This document shows, piece after piece, positions 1 to 9,506 of a stretch of DNA of 43,706 nucleotides (position 1 is the stretch's first letter; each line of letters opens with the position of its first letter). The translations under genes and the position numbers were made by a program. The DNA is taken from assembly GCA_902526435.1 (NCBI GenBank), contig CABZLA010000010.1, positions 1-43,706 on the forward strand, in the 5' to 3' direction. A model generated the notes under the pieces. It was not told where the DNA came from, made no database searches, and saw only the letters and a program-made list of their open reading frames with translations. This DNA comes from an uncultured Prochlorococcus sp. (lineage in GTDB: Bacteria; Cyanobacteriota; Cyanobacteriia; PCC-6307; Cyanobiaceae).

Positions 1-1081
1 AGAATTAAAAGTAGAAGTTAATAAACAGAATTTTTCTAATTTGCAAGATGATACAGAAGTTAAATTGGGAGATTTTGATGATGATTTTACTTGGTCAGCA
101 ATGGTGTTGGCTGCTCAGGGCAAAAAAGTAAATGAAATATCAATTGATGAAATAGATTGGTTGAGTAAATTACGAAGAGGATTAGAAGAAACAAGAAAAG
201 GTTTTGTATCAGAATTATTAGATAAATTAGGAGATGATCCACTTACACCAGAATCTTTAGATGATTTAGAAACGCTATTAATAAGAGCTGATGTTGGTAT
301 TGATTCAACAGATAAAGTAATTAATGCACTTAGGAAAAAATTAAATGAAGAAGTTGTTGGAGGAGAAGAAGGAATAAAATTTTTAAAAGATGAATTACGA
401 GCAATCATTGAAAAACCAATAAAAAATTCTGGAACAAATATTCTTGCTCCACAAAAAGGGAAGTTGAATGTTTGGCTAATAGTGGGAGTAAATGGAGTTG
501 GAAAAACAACAACTTTGGGGAAACTCGCTTATTTGTCATCAAAAAGTAACTACAAGACTTTAATAGCAGCAGCAGATACTTTCAGAGCGGCAGCTGTAGA
601 ACAATTACAGGTATGGGGAGATAGAAGTAAAGTAGATGTTATTTCGAATCAATCAAAGAATGCAGATCCAGCAGCAGTAGTTTTTGATGCTATTAACGCA
701 GCAAATAAACGTAAAAGTGACCTGTTACTCGTAGATACTGCAGGAAGGCTCCAAAATAAAAATAATCTTATGGATGAATTATCAAAAATAAAGAAAATTA
801 TTGATAAAAAAGTTCCTAATGCAATTATTGAATCTTTATTAGTCTTAGATGCTAGTCAAGGACAAAATGGATTAAAGCAGGCAAAAAGTTTTGCAAAATC
901 TGCCAATTTAAGTGGTGCAATTATTACTAAATTAGATGGCACTTCAAGAGGCGGGGTTTCTCTTGCTGTTTCTGCAGAAGTCAATCTGCCAATAAGATTT
1001 ATTGGTGCTGGAGAGGGAATTAAAGATTTAAGACCTTTCAATAGCTTTGAATTTGTTGAGGCTTTGCTTGCTGATAGATAA
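1..1081 (+). CDS. ftsY: Signal recognition particle receptor FtsY (5' end outside window)
   Basis: FtsY is the SRP receptor GTPase that docks ribosome-SRP complexes at the membrane for co-translational insertion. The visible part carries an NG domain: the P-loop GVNGVGKTT, the insertion-box motif ADTFRAAAVEQL, the G3 motif DTAGR and the G4 motif TKLD followed by GTSRGG. A TTG at 41 could be read as a start, but the frame stays open upstream to the window edge (residues ELKVEVNKQNFSN), and family members have a longer acidic N-terminal region. The gene is therefore almost certainly cut by the window edge. The acidic stretch GDFDDDF near the start fits the family's A domain. The gene is followed by an AT-only palindrome and then a phosphatase gene. 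Confidence 0.95.
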   Translation, partial: ELKVEVNKQNFSNLQDDTEVKLGDFDDDFTWSAMVLAAQGKKVNEISIDEIDWLSKLRRGLEETRKGFVSELLDKLGDDPLTPESLDDLETLLIRADVGIDSTDKVINALRKKLNEEVVGGEEGIKFLKDELRAIIEKPIKNSGTNILAPQKGKLNVWLIVGVNGVGKTTTLGKLAYLSSKSNYKTLIAAADTFRAAAVEQLQVWGDRSKVDVISNQSKNADPAAVVFDAINAANKRKSDLLLVDTAGRLQNKNNLMDELSKIKKIIDKKVPNAIIESLLVLDASQGQNGLKQAKSFAKSANLSGAIITKLDGTSRGGVSLAVSAEVNLPIRFIGAGEGIKDLRPFNSFEFVEALLADR

Positions 1082-1101
1082 AAATTTAATTAAATTTTTT
1101 T
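1081..1101 (+). terminator. Weak candidate terminator after ftsY
   Basis: Immediately after the ftsY stop there is a perfect AT-only palindrome, AAATTTAATTAAATTT at 1082-1097, extended by one A/T pair on each side and running into a T tract. It could form a 7-bp stem with a 4-base loop. With no G or C in the stem it would be weak, and such palindromes arise by chance in very AT-rich DNA. Confidence 0.25.
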
Positions 1102-1148
1102 AAAAACGAATTTTTAGTGTTACAACATACCTATGGCTTCTGTTTGTT

Positions 1149-2492
1149 TTGTCTGAAAATCAAAAACAACAATTATTGTCTAATGACATAATTCAAGAAT
1201 TTTTAGAAAAGGATCATAAACTTCTTCTTGATGAGAATGATAAATTTATAGAGATAGTAGCTTCATTATCCTATTATTTAAAATCCTTTTCAAATATTAA
1301 AAGATTTCTGGAGTATATTTCTTTAATTTTAAAACATACTTTCAATCAACAGCTAAGTCTTATTATTCCTCTAAATGAAAAAGGAGAAATATGGAAAGAA
1401 AATATTAAGTTTGCCGGGGCAACAATAAATTTTAAAATGGATACTGAAATTAAATGTTATTTAAACAATTTTGATTTTTCTAAAAATTTTAAACTAAAAG
1501 AAGGAACTTCTTTCGAAAAAGATTTAAATAATAAATTTAAAGAATATATAATTAAGTCATATAAAGTTTTGTCTCGAGGGAAATGTAGAGGATTTGTATA
1601 TACCTTTAAAAAAGACTCTTTAAATAATTCTTTAAAATATGAACGTAATTTAAACTTTATTATTAGTTGTTTGGCAATTGGTTTAGAAAATTATTCATTA
1701 ATTAAAACAAAAAAGAAGCATGAAAACGTAGCTAGAGAAATTTCTATTGGAGCAGAAATCCAATCGCAACTATTACCCGATTTTTGTCCAATTATTTATG
1801 GCGTGGATTTAGCTGCGCACTGTAGACCAGCTCTTCAATTAGGAGGAGATTATTACGATTTTATGTCTTTGAAAACAAATATCTCTAAAAAGAGGCGGGA
1901 AAAGTCAAGGTGGGCTTTAGTTATTGGAGACGTTATGGGGAAGGGCCTTCCTGCAGGACTTTTGATGACCATGTTAAGGGGAATGCTAAGAGCGGAGGTT
2001 TTGACTGGGTTGCCTCCAGATAGAATATTACATGATTTAAATCAGTTAGCTATTTATGATTTGGATCAATCGCATAGATTTATAACTTTATTTTATTCTG
2101 ATTATGATCCTAGAACAAAAAAATTAAGGTATGCAAATGCTGCACATAATCCTCCTCTGCTTTGGAAAAGCTCTGAGCAAAAAATTATAAAATTAGATTC
2201 AGAAGGCTTTGTTCTTGGTTTGCAAAATGATGCTGAATATCAATGTGGTCAAATACAACTTCATAAAAAGGATGCAATTCTTTACTATACAGATGGAGTA
2301 ACTGAAACTTCGAATGCTTTAGGCGAAAGATTTGATGAAGAACGTTTAATTAAATCCTTCTCAAAACTATGTCAGCAATCACTTAAATCCAAAGATATCT
2401 TAAATAAAATTTATAAGATATTAGATGAATTTACTGGTGAAAATAGACAATTAGAAGATGATGCTTCTATCGTAGTCTTTCAGTTAGATTAG
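1149..2492 (+). CDS. PP2C-family (RsbU/SpoIIE-type) serine phosphatase
   Basis: The C-terminal half (about residues 195-445) is an RsbU/SpoIIE-type PP2C phosphatase domain. It has the metal-binding motifs GGDYYDF, GDVMGKGLPAGLLM and DGVTET and ends in EDDASIVVF. These enzymes dephosphorylate serine on anti-anti-sigma-type proteins or similar regulators. The N-terminal ~190 residues resemble a GAF-like sensory region in length and position, but I see no diagnostic motif. The start is TTG at 1149: an ATG at 1133 runs into a stop in another frame, and the next in-frame ATG lies too far inside. No kinase or STAS-domain partner gene is adjacent, so its target is unknown. Confidence 0.85.
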   Translation: MSENQKQQLLSNDIIQEFLEKDHKLLLDENDKFIEIVASLSYYLKSFSNIKRFLEYISLILKHTFNQQLSLIIPLNEKGEIWKENIKFAGATINFKMDTEIKCYLNNFDFSKNFKLKEGTSFEKDLNNKFKEYIIKSYKVLSRGKCRGFVYTFKKDSLNNSLKYERNLNFIISCLAIGLENYSLIKTKKKHENVAREISIGAEIQSQLLPDFCPIIYGVDLAAHCRPALQLGGDYYDFMSLKTNISKKRREKSRWALVIGDVMGKGLPAGLLMTMLRGMLRAEVLTGLPPDRILHDLNQLAIYDLDQSHRFITLFYSDYDPRTKKLRYANAAHNPPLLWKSSEQKIIKLDSEGFVLGLQNDAEYQCGQIQLHKKDAILYYTDGVTETSNALGERFDEERLIKSFSKLCQQSLKSKDILNKIYKILDEFTGENRQLEDDASIVVFQLD

Positions 2493-2550
2493 ATTTTTTG
2501 TCACATATATAAAATAATGCTTTATTAGAAGTAACTAAAGTTTAATCCAT

Positions 2551-3930
2551 ATGTCTAAAGTTTGGAGTAATAGATTTGATGGAAGTCTGAATCCTTTTAT
2601 TGAAGAGTTTAATGCTTCAATCAGTTTTGATAAAACACTCATTTTTGAAGACATAGAGTGTTCTATAGCTCATGCAAAAATGCTAAGTAAAACTAAAGTT
2701 TTGTCCACTGCTGAATCCCTAAAAATTATCGAGGGTTTAGAAATTATAAAAGCAGATTTTCTTGAAGGCAAATTTTGCCCTGGAGCTCCATCGGAGGATA
2801 TTCATTATTGTATTGAAGAAAAACTAATTAATTTAATTGGTGAAACTGGAAAAAAATTACATACTGGTAGAAGTAGAAATGATCAGGTAGGAACAGATAT
2901 TAGATTATGGTTGAGAAAAAAAATTGATAATATTGATATATTATTAAAAGAATTACAAAATTCTTTATTTTCGATTGCTGAATCAAATATTTATACACTA
3001 ATACCTGGTTATACCCATATGCAAAGAGCTCAACCTCTTTCTCTTGCGCATCATCTTTTGGCGTATCTTGAAATGTTTCAAAGAGACCGTGAAAGGCTTG
3101 AAGAAGTTAGAGCTAGGGTTAATATTTCACCCTTAGGCGCAGCAGCTTTAGCAGGTACAAAAATTAAAATAGATAGATATTTTACAGCTGAAGAATTAGG
3201 ATTTGAAAATATTTATAAAAATAGTATTGATGCAGTAAGTGACAGAGATTTTTGTATTGAATTTGCTTCAACTTCTTCTTTAATAATGTCACATTTGAGT
3301 AGAATTTCTGAAGAAATAATTTTGTGGGTTACTGATGAGTTTTCTTTTGCAAAATTAACTGATAAGTGTTCGACTGGAAGTAGCTTAATGCCTCAGAAGA
3401 AGAATCCAGATGTTCCTGAATTAATAAGGGGTAAAACAGGCCGCGTTTATGGACATCTTCAATCTTTATTAACAATGATAAAGGGCGTGCCTCTTTCATA
3501 TAATAAGGACTTCCAAGAGGATAAAGAGCCAATATTTGACACAGTAGATACTATTTCTTCTTGCCTAAAAGCTATGACAATTTTATTAAATGAAGGAATA
3601 GAGTTTGATGTTGAAAAGTTAACGGATTCTGTCCATAACGATTTTTCTAATGCAACTGATTTGGCAGATTATCTAGTATTTAAGAAGGTTCCTTTCAGAG
3701 AGGCATATCAAGTGGTTGGAGATATTGTGAAGTATTGTTTAAGAAAAAACATCTTATTTAAAGATTTAAAATTACAAGAATTTCAATCATTTCATAATGA
3801 ATTTAAAGAAGATATTTTTGAAAATATCAATCCTATGAACGTAGTCAAGTCCAGAAATAGCTTAGGTGGAACAGGATTTGATCAAGTTAAAATTGAGTTA
3901 AATAATTGGAAGAAAAAATTATTCACCTAA
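2551..3930 (+). CDS. argH: Argininosuccinate lyase
   Basis: This enzyme cleaves argininosuccinate to arginine and fumarate, the last step of arginine synthesis. The 459-residue protein has the normal family length. It shows the N-terminal [10 protein letters not shown] motif, the TPGYTHMQ-like segment ([11 protein letters not shown]), and the superfamily signature [11 protein letters not shown] with the mobile-loop serine. The start at ATG 2551 follows a short gap from the phosphatase gene. It lies about 38 kb from argJ in the same window and is not in an operon with it. Confidence 0.98.
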   Translation: MSKVWSNRFDGSLNPFIEEFNASISFDKTLIFEDIECSIAHAKMLSKTKVLSTAESLKIIEGLEIIKADFLEGKFCPGAPSEDIHYCIEEKLINLIGETGKKLHTGRSRNDQVGTDIRLWLRKKIDNIDILLKELQNSLFSIAESNIYTLIPGYTHMQRAQPLSLAHHLLAYLEMFQRDRERLEEVRARVNISPLGAAALAGTKIKIDRYFTAEELGFENIYKNSIDAVSDRDFCIEFASTSSLIMSHLSRISEEIILWVTDEFSFAKLTDKCSTGSSLMPQKKNPDVPELIRGKTGRVYGHLQSLLTMIKGVPLSYNKDFQEDKEPIFDTVDTISSCLKAMTILLNEGIEFDVEKLTDSVHNDFSNATDLADYLVFKKVPFREAYQVVGDIVKYCLRKNILFKDLKLQEFQSFHNEFKEDIFENINPMNVVKSRNSLGGTGFDQVKIELNNWKKKLFT

Positions 3931-4046
3931 ATCTCAAGTAATTTTCTACAACAAGGTATGTATTGAAGTAGAATAATATAGTAATGTATATAAGCTACTT
4001 AAAAGGTAGTTTTTATCTTGGTTATTTCTTTAAAGTTGAGTTTCAA

Positions 4047-4556
4047 GTGAGTATTTTTGTTGGCAATTTGCCTTTCCGCGCAGAGCGAGAAGACATCTTA
4101 GAGTTATTTACACCTTACGGTGAAGTTATGAATTGTTCTCTTCCCTTAGAAAGAGATACAGGTAGAAAAAGAGGTTTTGCTTTTGTCGAAATGGCAGACG
4201 AAGCACTTGAGACATCTGCTATTGATGGTCTTCAAGGAACTGAGCTTATGGGAAGGCCTTTAAGAATTAATAAAGCCGAGCCAAGAGGCGGCGGCGGCTC
4301 ACGCAGAGGCGGCGGTGGCGGCAGAGGCGGTTACGGCGGTGGCGGTTATGGCGGTGGCGGTAATGGCGGCGGTTACGGCGGTGGCGGTAATTATTCTGAA
4401 CCTGCTTCTTCTTACGTTAATAAATCTTCGGGAGCTGAAGGTTGGGAAGATAGAAGTTATGGAAATTCTTCTGAAAATTCTGACTTTGAAAATGGCAGAA
4501 GTAGAAGAAAAAGGAGTGTTGCAAGCAATTCTGAAATATCTAAAGAGGGGAATTAA
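4047..4556 (+). CDS. Glycine-rich RNA-binding protein (RRM)
   Basis: This is a single-RRM RNA-binding protein of the cyanobacterial Rbp type. With the GTG start at 4047 it is 169 residues and begins MSIFVGNLPF. RNP2 is IFVGNL (residues 3-8) and RNP1 is RGFAFVEM (about 42-49). Residues 81-114 are a glycine/arginine/tyrosine-rich tail, followed by a charged end with an RSRRKR basic patch. The frame is open further upstream to an ATG at 3984, but the added 21 residues lack the RRM pattern, and relatives start at MSIFVGNLP. Known cyanobacterial relatives are linked to cold response and mRNA localisation; the role here is inferred. The 3' end overlaps dusA on the other strand by 4 bases. Confidence 0.92.
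   Translation: MSIFVGNLPFRAEREDILELFTPYGEVMNCSLPLERDTGRKRGFAFVEMADEALETSAIDGLQGTELMGRPLRINKAEPRGGGGSRRGGGGGRGGYGGGGYGGGGNGGGYGGGGNYSEPASSYVNKSSGAEGWEDRSYGNSSENSDFENGRSRRKRSVASNSEISKEGN
4287..4388 (+). repeat. GC-rich glycine-codon repeat tract
   Basis: About 100 bases made almost only of GGC and GGT glycine codons, broken by TAY (Tyr), AAT (Asn) and CGC/AGA (Arg) codons. Part of it repeats a unit close to GGCGGTGGCGGTTAT. It is a sharp GC island within a gene and a genome that are otherwise AT-rich. The repeat encodes the glycine-rich tail of the RRM protein and is a likely site of length variation by slippage. Confidence 0.85.
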
Positions 4557-5557
4557 AAACCCATTTTTTGTAACTCTGAAGCATGTTTGCTTAAGAAATC
4601 AATACTTAATTCTTGTTTAATTGATTTGGTAGAAATTTCATTTCTCCAAATCTTTGCGTTTGGAATGCCTTCCACAAGATTAATAAGATGTTTACAAATA
4701 TCCCAAGTTTTGCCTCCATTTTTTAAATGTTTTTCAATGTAAGGAACCAATGAAAATATAATTTCGGAAGCTTTTTTGCTTTTAGTATTTTCTCCGTAAA
4801 TTTTTTCATCAATTTCAGACCACCTTAAGGGATATTTGTAAGCTGATCTTCCTATCATTACACCATCTAAAATATTCAGTGCTTTTATGCATTGATCAAT
4901 ATTGGTAAAACCTCCATTTATCTCAATAATTAGGTTTGGATTGTTTTTCTTTAATTTCTCAACTACATCATATTTAAGTGGAGGTATGGTTCTATTTTGT
5001 TTTGGATTTAGGCCTTTTAATATTGCCTTTCTTGCATGAACAGTAAATCTGTCTGCTCCAGCATTTGCAACTTCTTTTACGAAACTATCTAATTTATCAA
5101 AACTATCTTCTTCATCAACGCCAATTCGATGTTTGATAGTAACGGGTATACTACAATTATTCTTTAGTGATTCTATACATTTCGCTACTTTGTAAGGTTC
5201 TTTCATAAGTGAAGCTCCAAAGTTTCCGGAACATACTCTTGGGCTTGGACATCCTACATTAAAATTAATTTCATCATATCCCCAATCTTGAGCCATTTTT
5301 GCAGCCTCTTCAAGCATTTTTGGGTTGTCTCCCCCAAATTGAATTGATAATGGGTGTTCTTCTGAATTAAAGTCTAAAAACCGTTCTTTTTTGTCTGTAT
5401 AAATTAAACTCTGAGCTACTATCATTTCAGTATATAGGAGTGCTTTAGAGCTTATTTTTCTTATTATCATCCTAAAGTGTTTGTCTGTACAATCCATCAT
5501 TGGAGCAACACTTATTTTATGTAGATTGTTTATAGTATTAATCTGGTATCTTTTCAT
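4553..5557 (-). CDS. dusA: tRNA-dihydrouridine synthase DusA
   Basis: This FMN-dependent enzyme reduces uridines in the tRNA D-loop. The 334-residue protein starts with the FMN-binding motif APMMDCTDKHFR, carries the catalytic cysteine in NVGCPSP (about residue 103), and has the DusA-type segment HARKAILKGLNPKQNR that binds tRNA, plus the late MIGRSAY motif. These details favour DusA over DusB or DusC. It is divergent from msrB, with a 27-base gap between the two starts, and convergent with the RRM gene. Confidence 0.95.
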   Translation of the reverse strand: MKRYQINTINNLHKISVAPMMDCTDKHFRMIIRKISSKALLYTEMIVAQSLIYTDKKERFLDFNSEEHPLSIQFGGDNPKMLEEAAKMAQDWGYDEINFNVGCPSPRVCSGNFGASLMKEPYKVAKCIESLKNNCSIPVTIKHRIGVDEEDSFDKLDSFVKEVANAGADRFTVHARKAILKGLNPKQNRTIPPLKYDVVEKLKKNNPNLIIEINGGFTNIDQCIKALNILDGVMIGRSAYKYPLRWSEIDEKIYGENTKSKKASEIIFSLVPYIEKHLKNGGKTWDICKHLINLVEGIPNAKIWRNEISTKSIKQELSIDFLSKHASELQKMGF

Positions 5558-5584
5558 TAAATTCTATTTGAAATATTTGAGAAT

Positions 5585-6079
5585 ATGAATCAATTTTTAT
5601 CTAGAAGATTATTTATTTTAATTCCTACCATGTCAATTTTGAATTTTATTCTTAAATCAAAGAAAGTATTAGCTGCATCTGCTGCTTCTGATGAAGACTG
5701 GAACTTATCAAAAGAGGAGTGGAAAAACAAACTTAGTCCAGAATCTTATTATATTTTGCGTGAAGAGGGTACTGAAAGAGCATTTAGTAGTCAGCTAAAC
5801 AATGAGAAGAGGAAAGGTATTTTTTATTGTGCAGGCTGTAATCAGCCTCTTTTTACTTCTGATACTAAATTTGATAGTGGTACTGGCTGGCCTAGCTTCT
5901 GGGATCCAATTCAAGGTTCTATAGATACGAAGGTAGATTTTAAGTTAATTGTTCCAAGAACAGAATATCATTGCTCAAGATGCGGCGGACATCAAGGTCA
6001 TGTTTTTAATGACGGTCCTTTACCAACAGGTAAAAGATATTGTAATAATGGTCTTGCTTTGAAGTTCATAGCCGAATAA
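5585..6079 (+). CDS. msrB: Peptide methionine (R)-S-oxide reductase MsrB, likely exported
   Basis: MsrB reduces methionine-R-sulfoxide in proteins. The zinc site is formed by C82/C85 (CAGC) and C130/C133 (CSRC), and the catalytic cysteine is C153 in RYCNNG. The motif GTGWPSFW is typical of the family. The 164-residue protein has about 35 extra N-terminal residues: a basic SRR pair, a hydrophobic stretch, then LAASAAS. This looks like a signal peptide, possibly a lipid-less Tat or Sec type, and suggests repair in the periplasm or thylakoid lumen. A G+C-rich hairpin follows the stop. Confidence 0.93.
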   Translation: MNQFLSRRLFILIPTMSILNFILKSKKVLAASAASDEDWNLSKEEWKNKLSPESYYILREEGTERAFSSQLNNEKRKGIFYCAGCNQPLFTSDTKFDSGTGWPSFWDPIQGSIDTKVDFKLIVPRTEYHCSRCGGHQGHVFNDGPLPTGKRYCNNGLALKFIAE

Positions 6080-6087
6080 CTTATTAG

Positions 6088-6110
6088 TGCGGCCTTCCGC
6101 AACTTGTTTT
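6088..6110 (+). terminator. Candidate intrinsic terminator after msrB
   Basis: A hairpin TGCGG-CCTT-CCGCA lies at 6088-6101, 9 bases after the msrB stop, and is followed by TTGTTTTGTT. Five stem pairs, four of them G-C, stand out in this AT-rich DNA. The T tract is interrupted, so termination may be partial. Confidence 0.5.
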
Positions 6111-6155
6111 GTTCGTCAATTTAATTCACAATAGTCTTAATAAAGTTTTAAGGTA

Positions 6156-6875
6156 ATGATTGAAAAACAATCAGATAATTTCAACAATCTAGAAGGGAAT
6201 GTTTCTGAAGAGGTTAATAAAAATGATGATTCTTCTAAAATTGAAAATCAAGTCAGCGAAGATAAACAGTCACCTGATGTAGATGATGAAAATATTTATG
6301 CTGAAGATTTGAAAAATACAATAACTAATAACGACGCAAGATTAGAACAACTAGAAAAAGAGCATGAAACGTTAAAAAGTCAGTATGTAAGAATTGCTGC
6401 CGATTTCGATAACTTTAGAAAAAGACAATCTCGAGATCAAGATGATTTAAAAGTTCAACTTGTTTCCAAAGCTTTAACAGCAATATTGCCTATTGTTGAT
6501 AATTTTGAAAGAGCAAGACAACAACTAAAACCCGAAAGTGAGGAGGCTCAAACATTGCATAGAAGTTATCAAGGACTATATAAACAATTAGTGGAAGTTT
6601 TAAAACAACAAGGAGTTTCTCCAATGAGGGTAGTTGCACAACAATTTGATCCAAAGTTGCATGAAGCTGTTTTAAGGGAACCAAGTCAGGAGTTTCATGA
6701 GGATATAATTACTGAAGAATTACAGCGTGGATATCATTTAGAAGGTAAGGTGTTAAGACATGCATTAGTTAAAGTTTCAATGGGTCCAGGTCAACAAAAT
6801 TCACAACAGCCTGAAGAAAAGGATAAAGTTGAAGAAGATATAGATTCAGAGAATTCTATCTCTGAAGATAATTAA
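6156..6875 (+). CDS. grpE: Nucleotide exchange factor GrpE
   Basis: GrpE releases ADP from DnaK. The 239-residue protein has a long acidic, low-complexity N-terminus (to about residue 60), then a coiled-coil segment ([25 protein letters not shown]) and the beta-wing domain with FDPKLHEAV and the signature ending RHALVKVS. The C-terminus is again acidic. It starts at ATG 6156 behind a short AGG-like site and is followed 31 bases later by dnaJ, which fits a shared chaperone operon. I saw no CIRCE element upstream. Confidence 0.96.
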   Translation: MIEKQSDNFNNLEGNVSEEVNKNDDSSKIENQVSEDKQSPDVDDENIYAEDLKNTITNNDARLEQLEKEHETLKSQYVRIAADFDNFRKRQSRDQDDLKVQLVSKALTAILPIVDNFERARQQLKPESEEAQTLHRSYQGLYKQLVEVLKQQGVSPMRVVAQQFDPKLHEAVLREPSQEFHEDIITEELQRGYHLEGKVLRHALVKVSMGPGQQNSQQPEEKDKVEEDIDSENSISEDN

Positions 6876-6906
6876 ATCCTTTTTATGAATAGTTGAGTAT
6901 TATTTA

Positions 6907-8031
6907 ATGGCCGACTTTTATCAAATACTTGGTGTTTCAAGAGATGCTGATGCTAATACTTTAAAGACCGCTTATAGAAAGTTAGCAAGACAGTATCATC
7001 CTGACGTTAATAAAGATCCAGGTGCTGAAGATAAATTCAAAGAGATAGGTAAGGCTTATGAAGCATTGGCTGACCCCGAAACTAGAGCCAGATACGATCA
7101 GTTTGGAGAGGCTGGAATAGGGGGAGCAGCTGGAATACCGGATCTGGGTGATATGGGTGGTTTTGGAGATTTGTTTGAAACTTTTTTTAATGGCTTTGGT
7201 GGACAATCTTCACAAGGTGGTAGATCACAAAGAAGAGGACCGCAACAAGGAGATGACTTAAGGTATGACCTAAATATTGATTTTAAAAATGCTATTTTTG
7301 GACAACAAAGAGAAATAAATATACCTCATTTAGAAACTTGTGAAGTATGTAGAGGCACCGGAGCAAAAAAAGGTACAGGTCCAACAAACTGCACAACATG
7401 TGGCGGAAGTGGACAGGTTAGAAGGGCTACAAGAACTCCATTTGGTAATTTTACTCAAGTAGCAGAATGCCCAACTTGTAATGGGGTTGGGCAAATGATT
7501 TCAGATCCATGTTCAAGTTGTGGTGGTAATGGTGTTAAACAAGTTAGAAAAAAATTACGTATAAATATCCCTGCAGGCGTTGATACAGGAACTAAATTAA
7601 GAGTTTCTGGAGAGGGCAATGTCGGTTTAAAAGGTGGGCCACCTGGAGATCTTTATGTTTTTATTAAAGTTAAAGATGACCCAAATTTAAAAAGAGAAGG
7701 TATTAATATTTATTCTGAAATATCAGTAAGTTATCTACAAGCTATTCTTGGAGATAATGTTGATATAATTACCGTTGATGGAAAAGTTAATTTAAAAATT
7801 CCAAGTGGGACTCAGCCAAATAGTACTTTATCATTAGAAAATAAAGGCGTGCCTCGATTAGGTAATCCAGTTGCAAGAGGCAACCATCAGGTTTTAGTAA
7901 AAGTTAAACTTCCAACTCGAATCACAGAAGATGAAAGAAATCTTCTTGAGAATTTAGCTTCAAAATATTCTGATCAAATCTCCAATTCTAATAGTGGATT
8001 GTTTAGTAAATTCTTTGGAAAGGAATCTTGA
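6907..8031 (+). CDS. dnaJ: Chaperone protein DnaJ
   Basis: This is a full-length type I Hsp40 of 374 residues. It has the J domain with HPD at residues 31-33, a glycine-rich linker ([16 protein letters not shown]), and four CxxCxGxG zinc repeats: [24 protein letters not shown] and CSSCGGNG. The C-terminal substrate-binding domain follows. It stimulates DnaK ATPase and delivers clients. Its TGA overlaps the TTG start of the next gene (TTGA), so the two are probably translationally coupled. Confidence 0.98.
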   Translation: MADFYQILGVSRDADANTLKTAYRKLARQYHPDVNKDPGAEDKFKEIGKAYEALADPETRARYDQFGEAGIGGAAGIPDLGDMGGFGDLFETFFNGFGGQSSQGGRSQRRGPQQGDDLRYDLNIDFKNAIFGQQREINIPHLETCEVCRGTGAKKGTGPTNCTTCGGSGQVRRATRTPFGNFTQVAECPTCNGVGQMISDPCSSCGGNGVKQVRKKLRINIPAGVDTGTKLRVSGEGNVGLKGGPPGDLYVFIKVKDDPNLKREGINIYSEISVSYLQAILGDNVDIITVDGKVNLKIPSGTQPNSTLSLENKGVPRLGNPVARGNHQVLVKVKLPTRITEDERNLLENLASKYSDQISNSNSGLFSKFFGKES

Positions 8032-8261
8032 AGGAAGTTTCGAAGTTATTGGATTTAGAATCGATTCCTTGTCCTTTGAATGTCGTCAAATGTAAATTAG
8101 CATTAGAGAAATTATCCCTAAACGAAACTTTAATAGTTAATCTAGATAAAGGAGAACCAGAAATAATGGTTAAGAAATCTTTAAAAGAAATGAAATATTT
8201 TTTTACAACTATAGAAGAAACTCAAAAAACAATAAAGTTAAAAATTTTGCATGAAAGTTAA
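8028..8261 (+). CDS. TusA-like (SirA family) small protein
   Basis: A 77-residue protein of the TusA/SirA/YedF fold. It has the early cysteine-proline motif at C15-P16 (SIPCPLNVV), then a helix and the typical strand-turn region with GEPEIM. TusA proteins carry sulfur as a persulfide on this cysteine. The second proline of the usual CPxP motif is Asn here, so the exact sulfur-transfer role is uncertain. The TTG start overlaps the dnaJ stop, and the 3' end overlaps rsgA by 11 bases, so it sits tightly inside the operon. Confidence 0.8.
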   Translation: MKEVSKLLDLESIPCPLNVVKCKLALEKLSLNETLIVNLDKGEPEIMVKKSLKEMKYFFTTIEETQKTIKLKILHES

Positions 8262-9168
8262 GAAAAAATATAAAGGTCTTGTTACAAAAAAATTTAATGA
8301 ATTTTATTTTGTTGAATTAGATAAAGATGAGACCTCAGTTATTAATAAAAAATTTTTATGCAAAATCAAGAAGTCTGTAAATTTTAGAAATCAATTTATT
8401 TTCGTGGGAGATGAAGTTATTGTTTATGAAATTGACTTGCAAAGTAAAAGAGCAACAATAGAAAGTTTAGTCAAAAGGAATAATCTTATAGAGAGACCAT
8501 CCGTTGCTAATATTTCAAATATATATGTCATTTGCTCTGTCGAAGAGCCAAAATTAAATTTATCTCAAGTCAATAAGTTTTTAATATCCGCTGAGCAACT
8601 AGGGGTGGAGGTTTCGTTGGTGCTTACAAAATGCGATTTGATAACAGAAGAAAAACGACTTTTGTTAATTGAGAAATTTCAGCAGTGGGGATATCAAGCA
8701 ATTACTTTAAATTTAAATAATTCAGAAAATTTAAAAAATCTATTAATTGAGTTAAAGAAAAAAAAATGCTCAATATTGATGGGACCATCTGGCGTTGGTA
8801 AAACTACTTTATTAAATAAGATAATTCCAGGTCTTGACAATACAACTGCCCCTGTATCAAGCAAAATAAAACGTGGAAAAAATACGACGAGAAATGTCGA
8901 GCTATTTTCTCTATCAAGTAAAAGCTATATTGTGGATACTCCTGGCTTTAATATGCAAACACTTGAAATAGATATTCGCGAATTATCTAACTTATATCCA
9001 GAAATTTATAAACAAGTTGTTAATGAAGGCATACATTGTAAGTTTCGTAATTGTCTACACGTAAATGATCAGGGTTGTAAGTTAAATAAAAATTTTGAAA
9101 GGTATACTTTTTATAAAGAAATGGTTGAATCATCTAAGAGTCATTATTGTCTAGTCCAGGAAGATTAA
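8251..9168 (+). CDS. rsgA: Ribosome small-subunit biogenesis GTPase RsgA
   Basis: RsgA is a circularly permuted GTPase that helps mature and check the 30S subunit. The order of motifs shows the permutation: G4 (TKCD, about residues 126-129) comes before G1 (GPSGVGKTT, about 178-186) and G3 (DTPG). An N-terminal OB-fold region and a C-terminal zinc site (HCKFRNCLH...GCKL) complete the protein of 305 residues. The start at ATG 8251 overlaps the TusA-like gene. The 3' end overlaps the convergent ybaB gene by 35 bases. Confidence 0.95.
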   Translation: MKVKKKYKGLVTKKFNEFYFVELDKDETSVINKKFLCKIKKSVNFRNQFIFVGDEVIVYEIDLQSKRATIESLVKRNNLIERPSVANISNIYVICSVEEPKLNLSQVNKFLISAEQLGVEVSLVLTKCDLITEEKRLLLIEKFQQWGYQAITLNLNNSENLKNLLIELKKKKCSILMGPSGVGKTTLLNKIIPGLDNTTAPVSSKIKRGKNTTRNVELFSLSSKSYIVDTPGFNMQTLEIDIRELSNLYPEIYKQVVNEGIHCKFRNCLHVNDQGCKLNKNFERYTFYKEMVESSKSHYCLVQED

Positions 9169-9484
9169 GATTTAAGCCACCAGTCAAGTCATTCATCCTC
9201 TCTTTCATTGTTGTAGTTGAACTTTCATGAGCTTTTTTAATAGCTTCTAATATGCTTTTTTCGATTTCTTCTTTATTAGCAGTTGAAATTTTTTCATCAA
9301 CTTCAACTCTTAGAGGGAGTTGGTTTCCGTTAATCCATACTTTTATCATTTCATCATCACTTTTACCTTCAATTTCCATATTCCCAAGTTCATCCTGTAA
9401 TTTTTGAGCATTTTGTTGAATTTCTTTAGCTTTTTTAAAAGCCTCTGTTAGTTGTCCAAAATTTGGAAGTCCAAAACCTGCCAT
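9134..9484 (-). CDS. YbaB/EbfC family nucleoid-associated protein
   Basis: A 116-residue protein of the YbaB/EbfC family, which binds DNA as a dimer. It shows the helical segment [26 protein letters not shown], the beta core with [16 protein letters not shown], and a C-terminal helix with [14 protein letters not shown]. The N-terminus is glycine- and phenylalanine-rich ([12 protein letters not shown]), as in cyanobacterial members. It lies 22 bases downstream of murB on the same strand and is probably the last gene of a murC-murB-ybaB transcript. Confidence 0.9.
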   Translation of the reverse strand: MAGFGLPNFGQLTEAFKKAKEIQQNAQKLQDELGNMEIEGKSDDEMIKVWINGNQLPLRVEVDEKISTANKEEIEKSILEAIKKAHESSTTTMKERMNDLTGGLNLNLPGLDNNDS

Positions 9485-9506
9485 TTTTATAAAAAAGTTT
9501 CTTTAA

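Noticed and set aside
3984-4046. N-terminal extension of the RRM protein
   Set aside because: The 21 extra residues are hydrophobic and aromatic and do not fit RRM proteins, which begin at MSIFVGNLP (GTG 4047).
4315-4620. Ala/Val-rich forward frame of 101 codons inside the RRM gene
   Set aside because: It is the glycine-codon repeat read in another frame; the repeated AVAVMAAV pattern is a product of the GGC/GGT tract.
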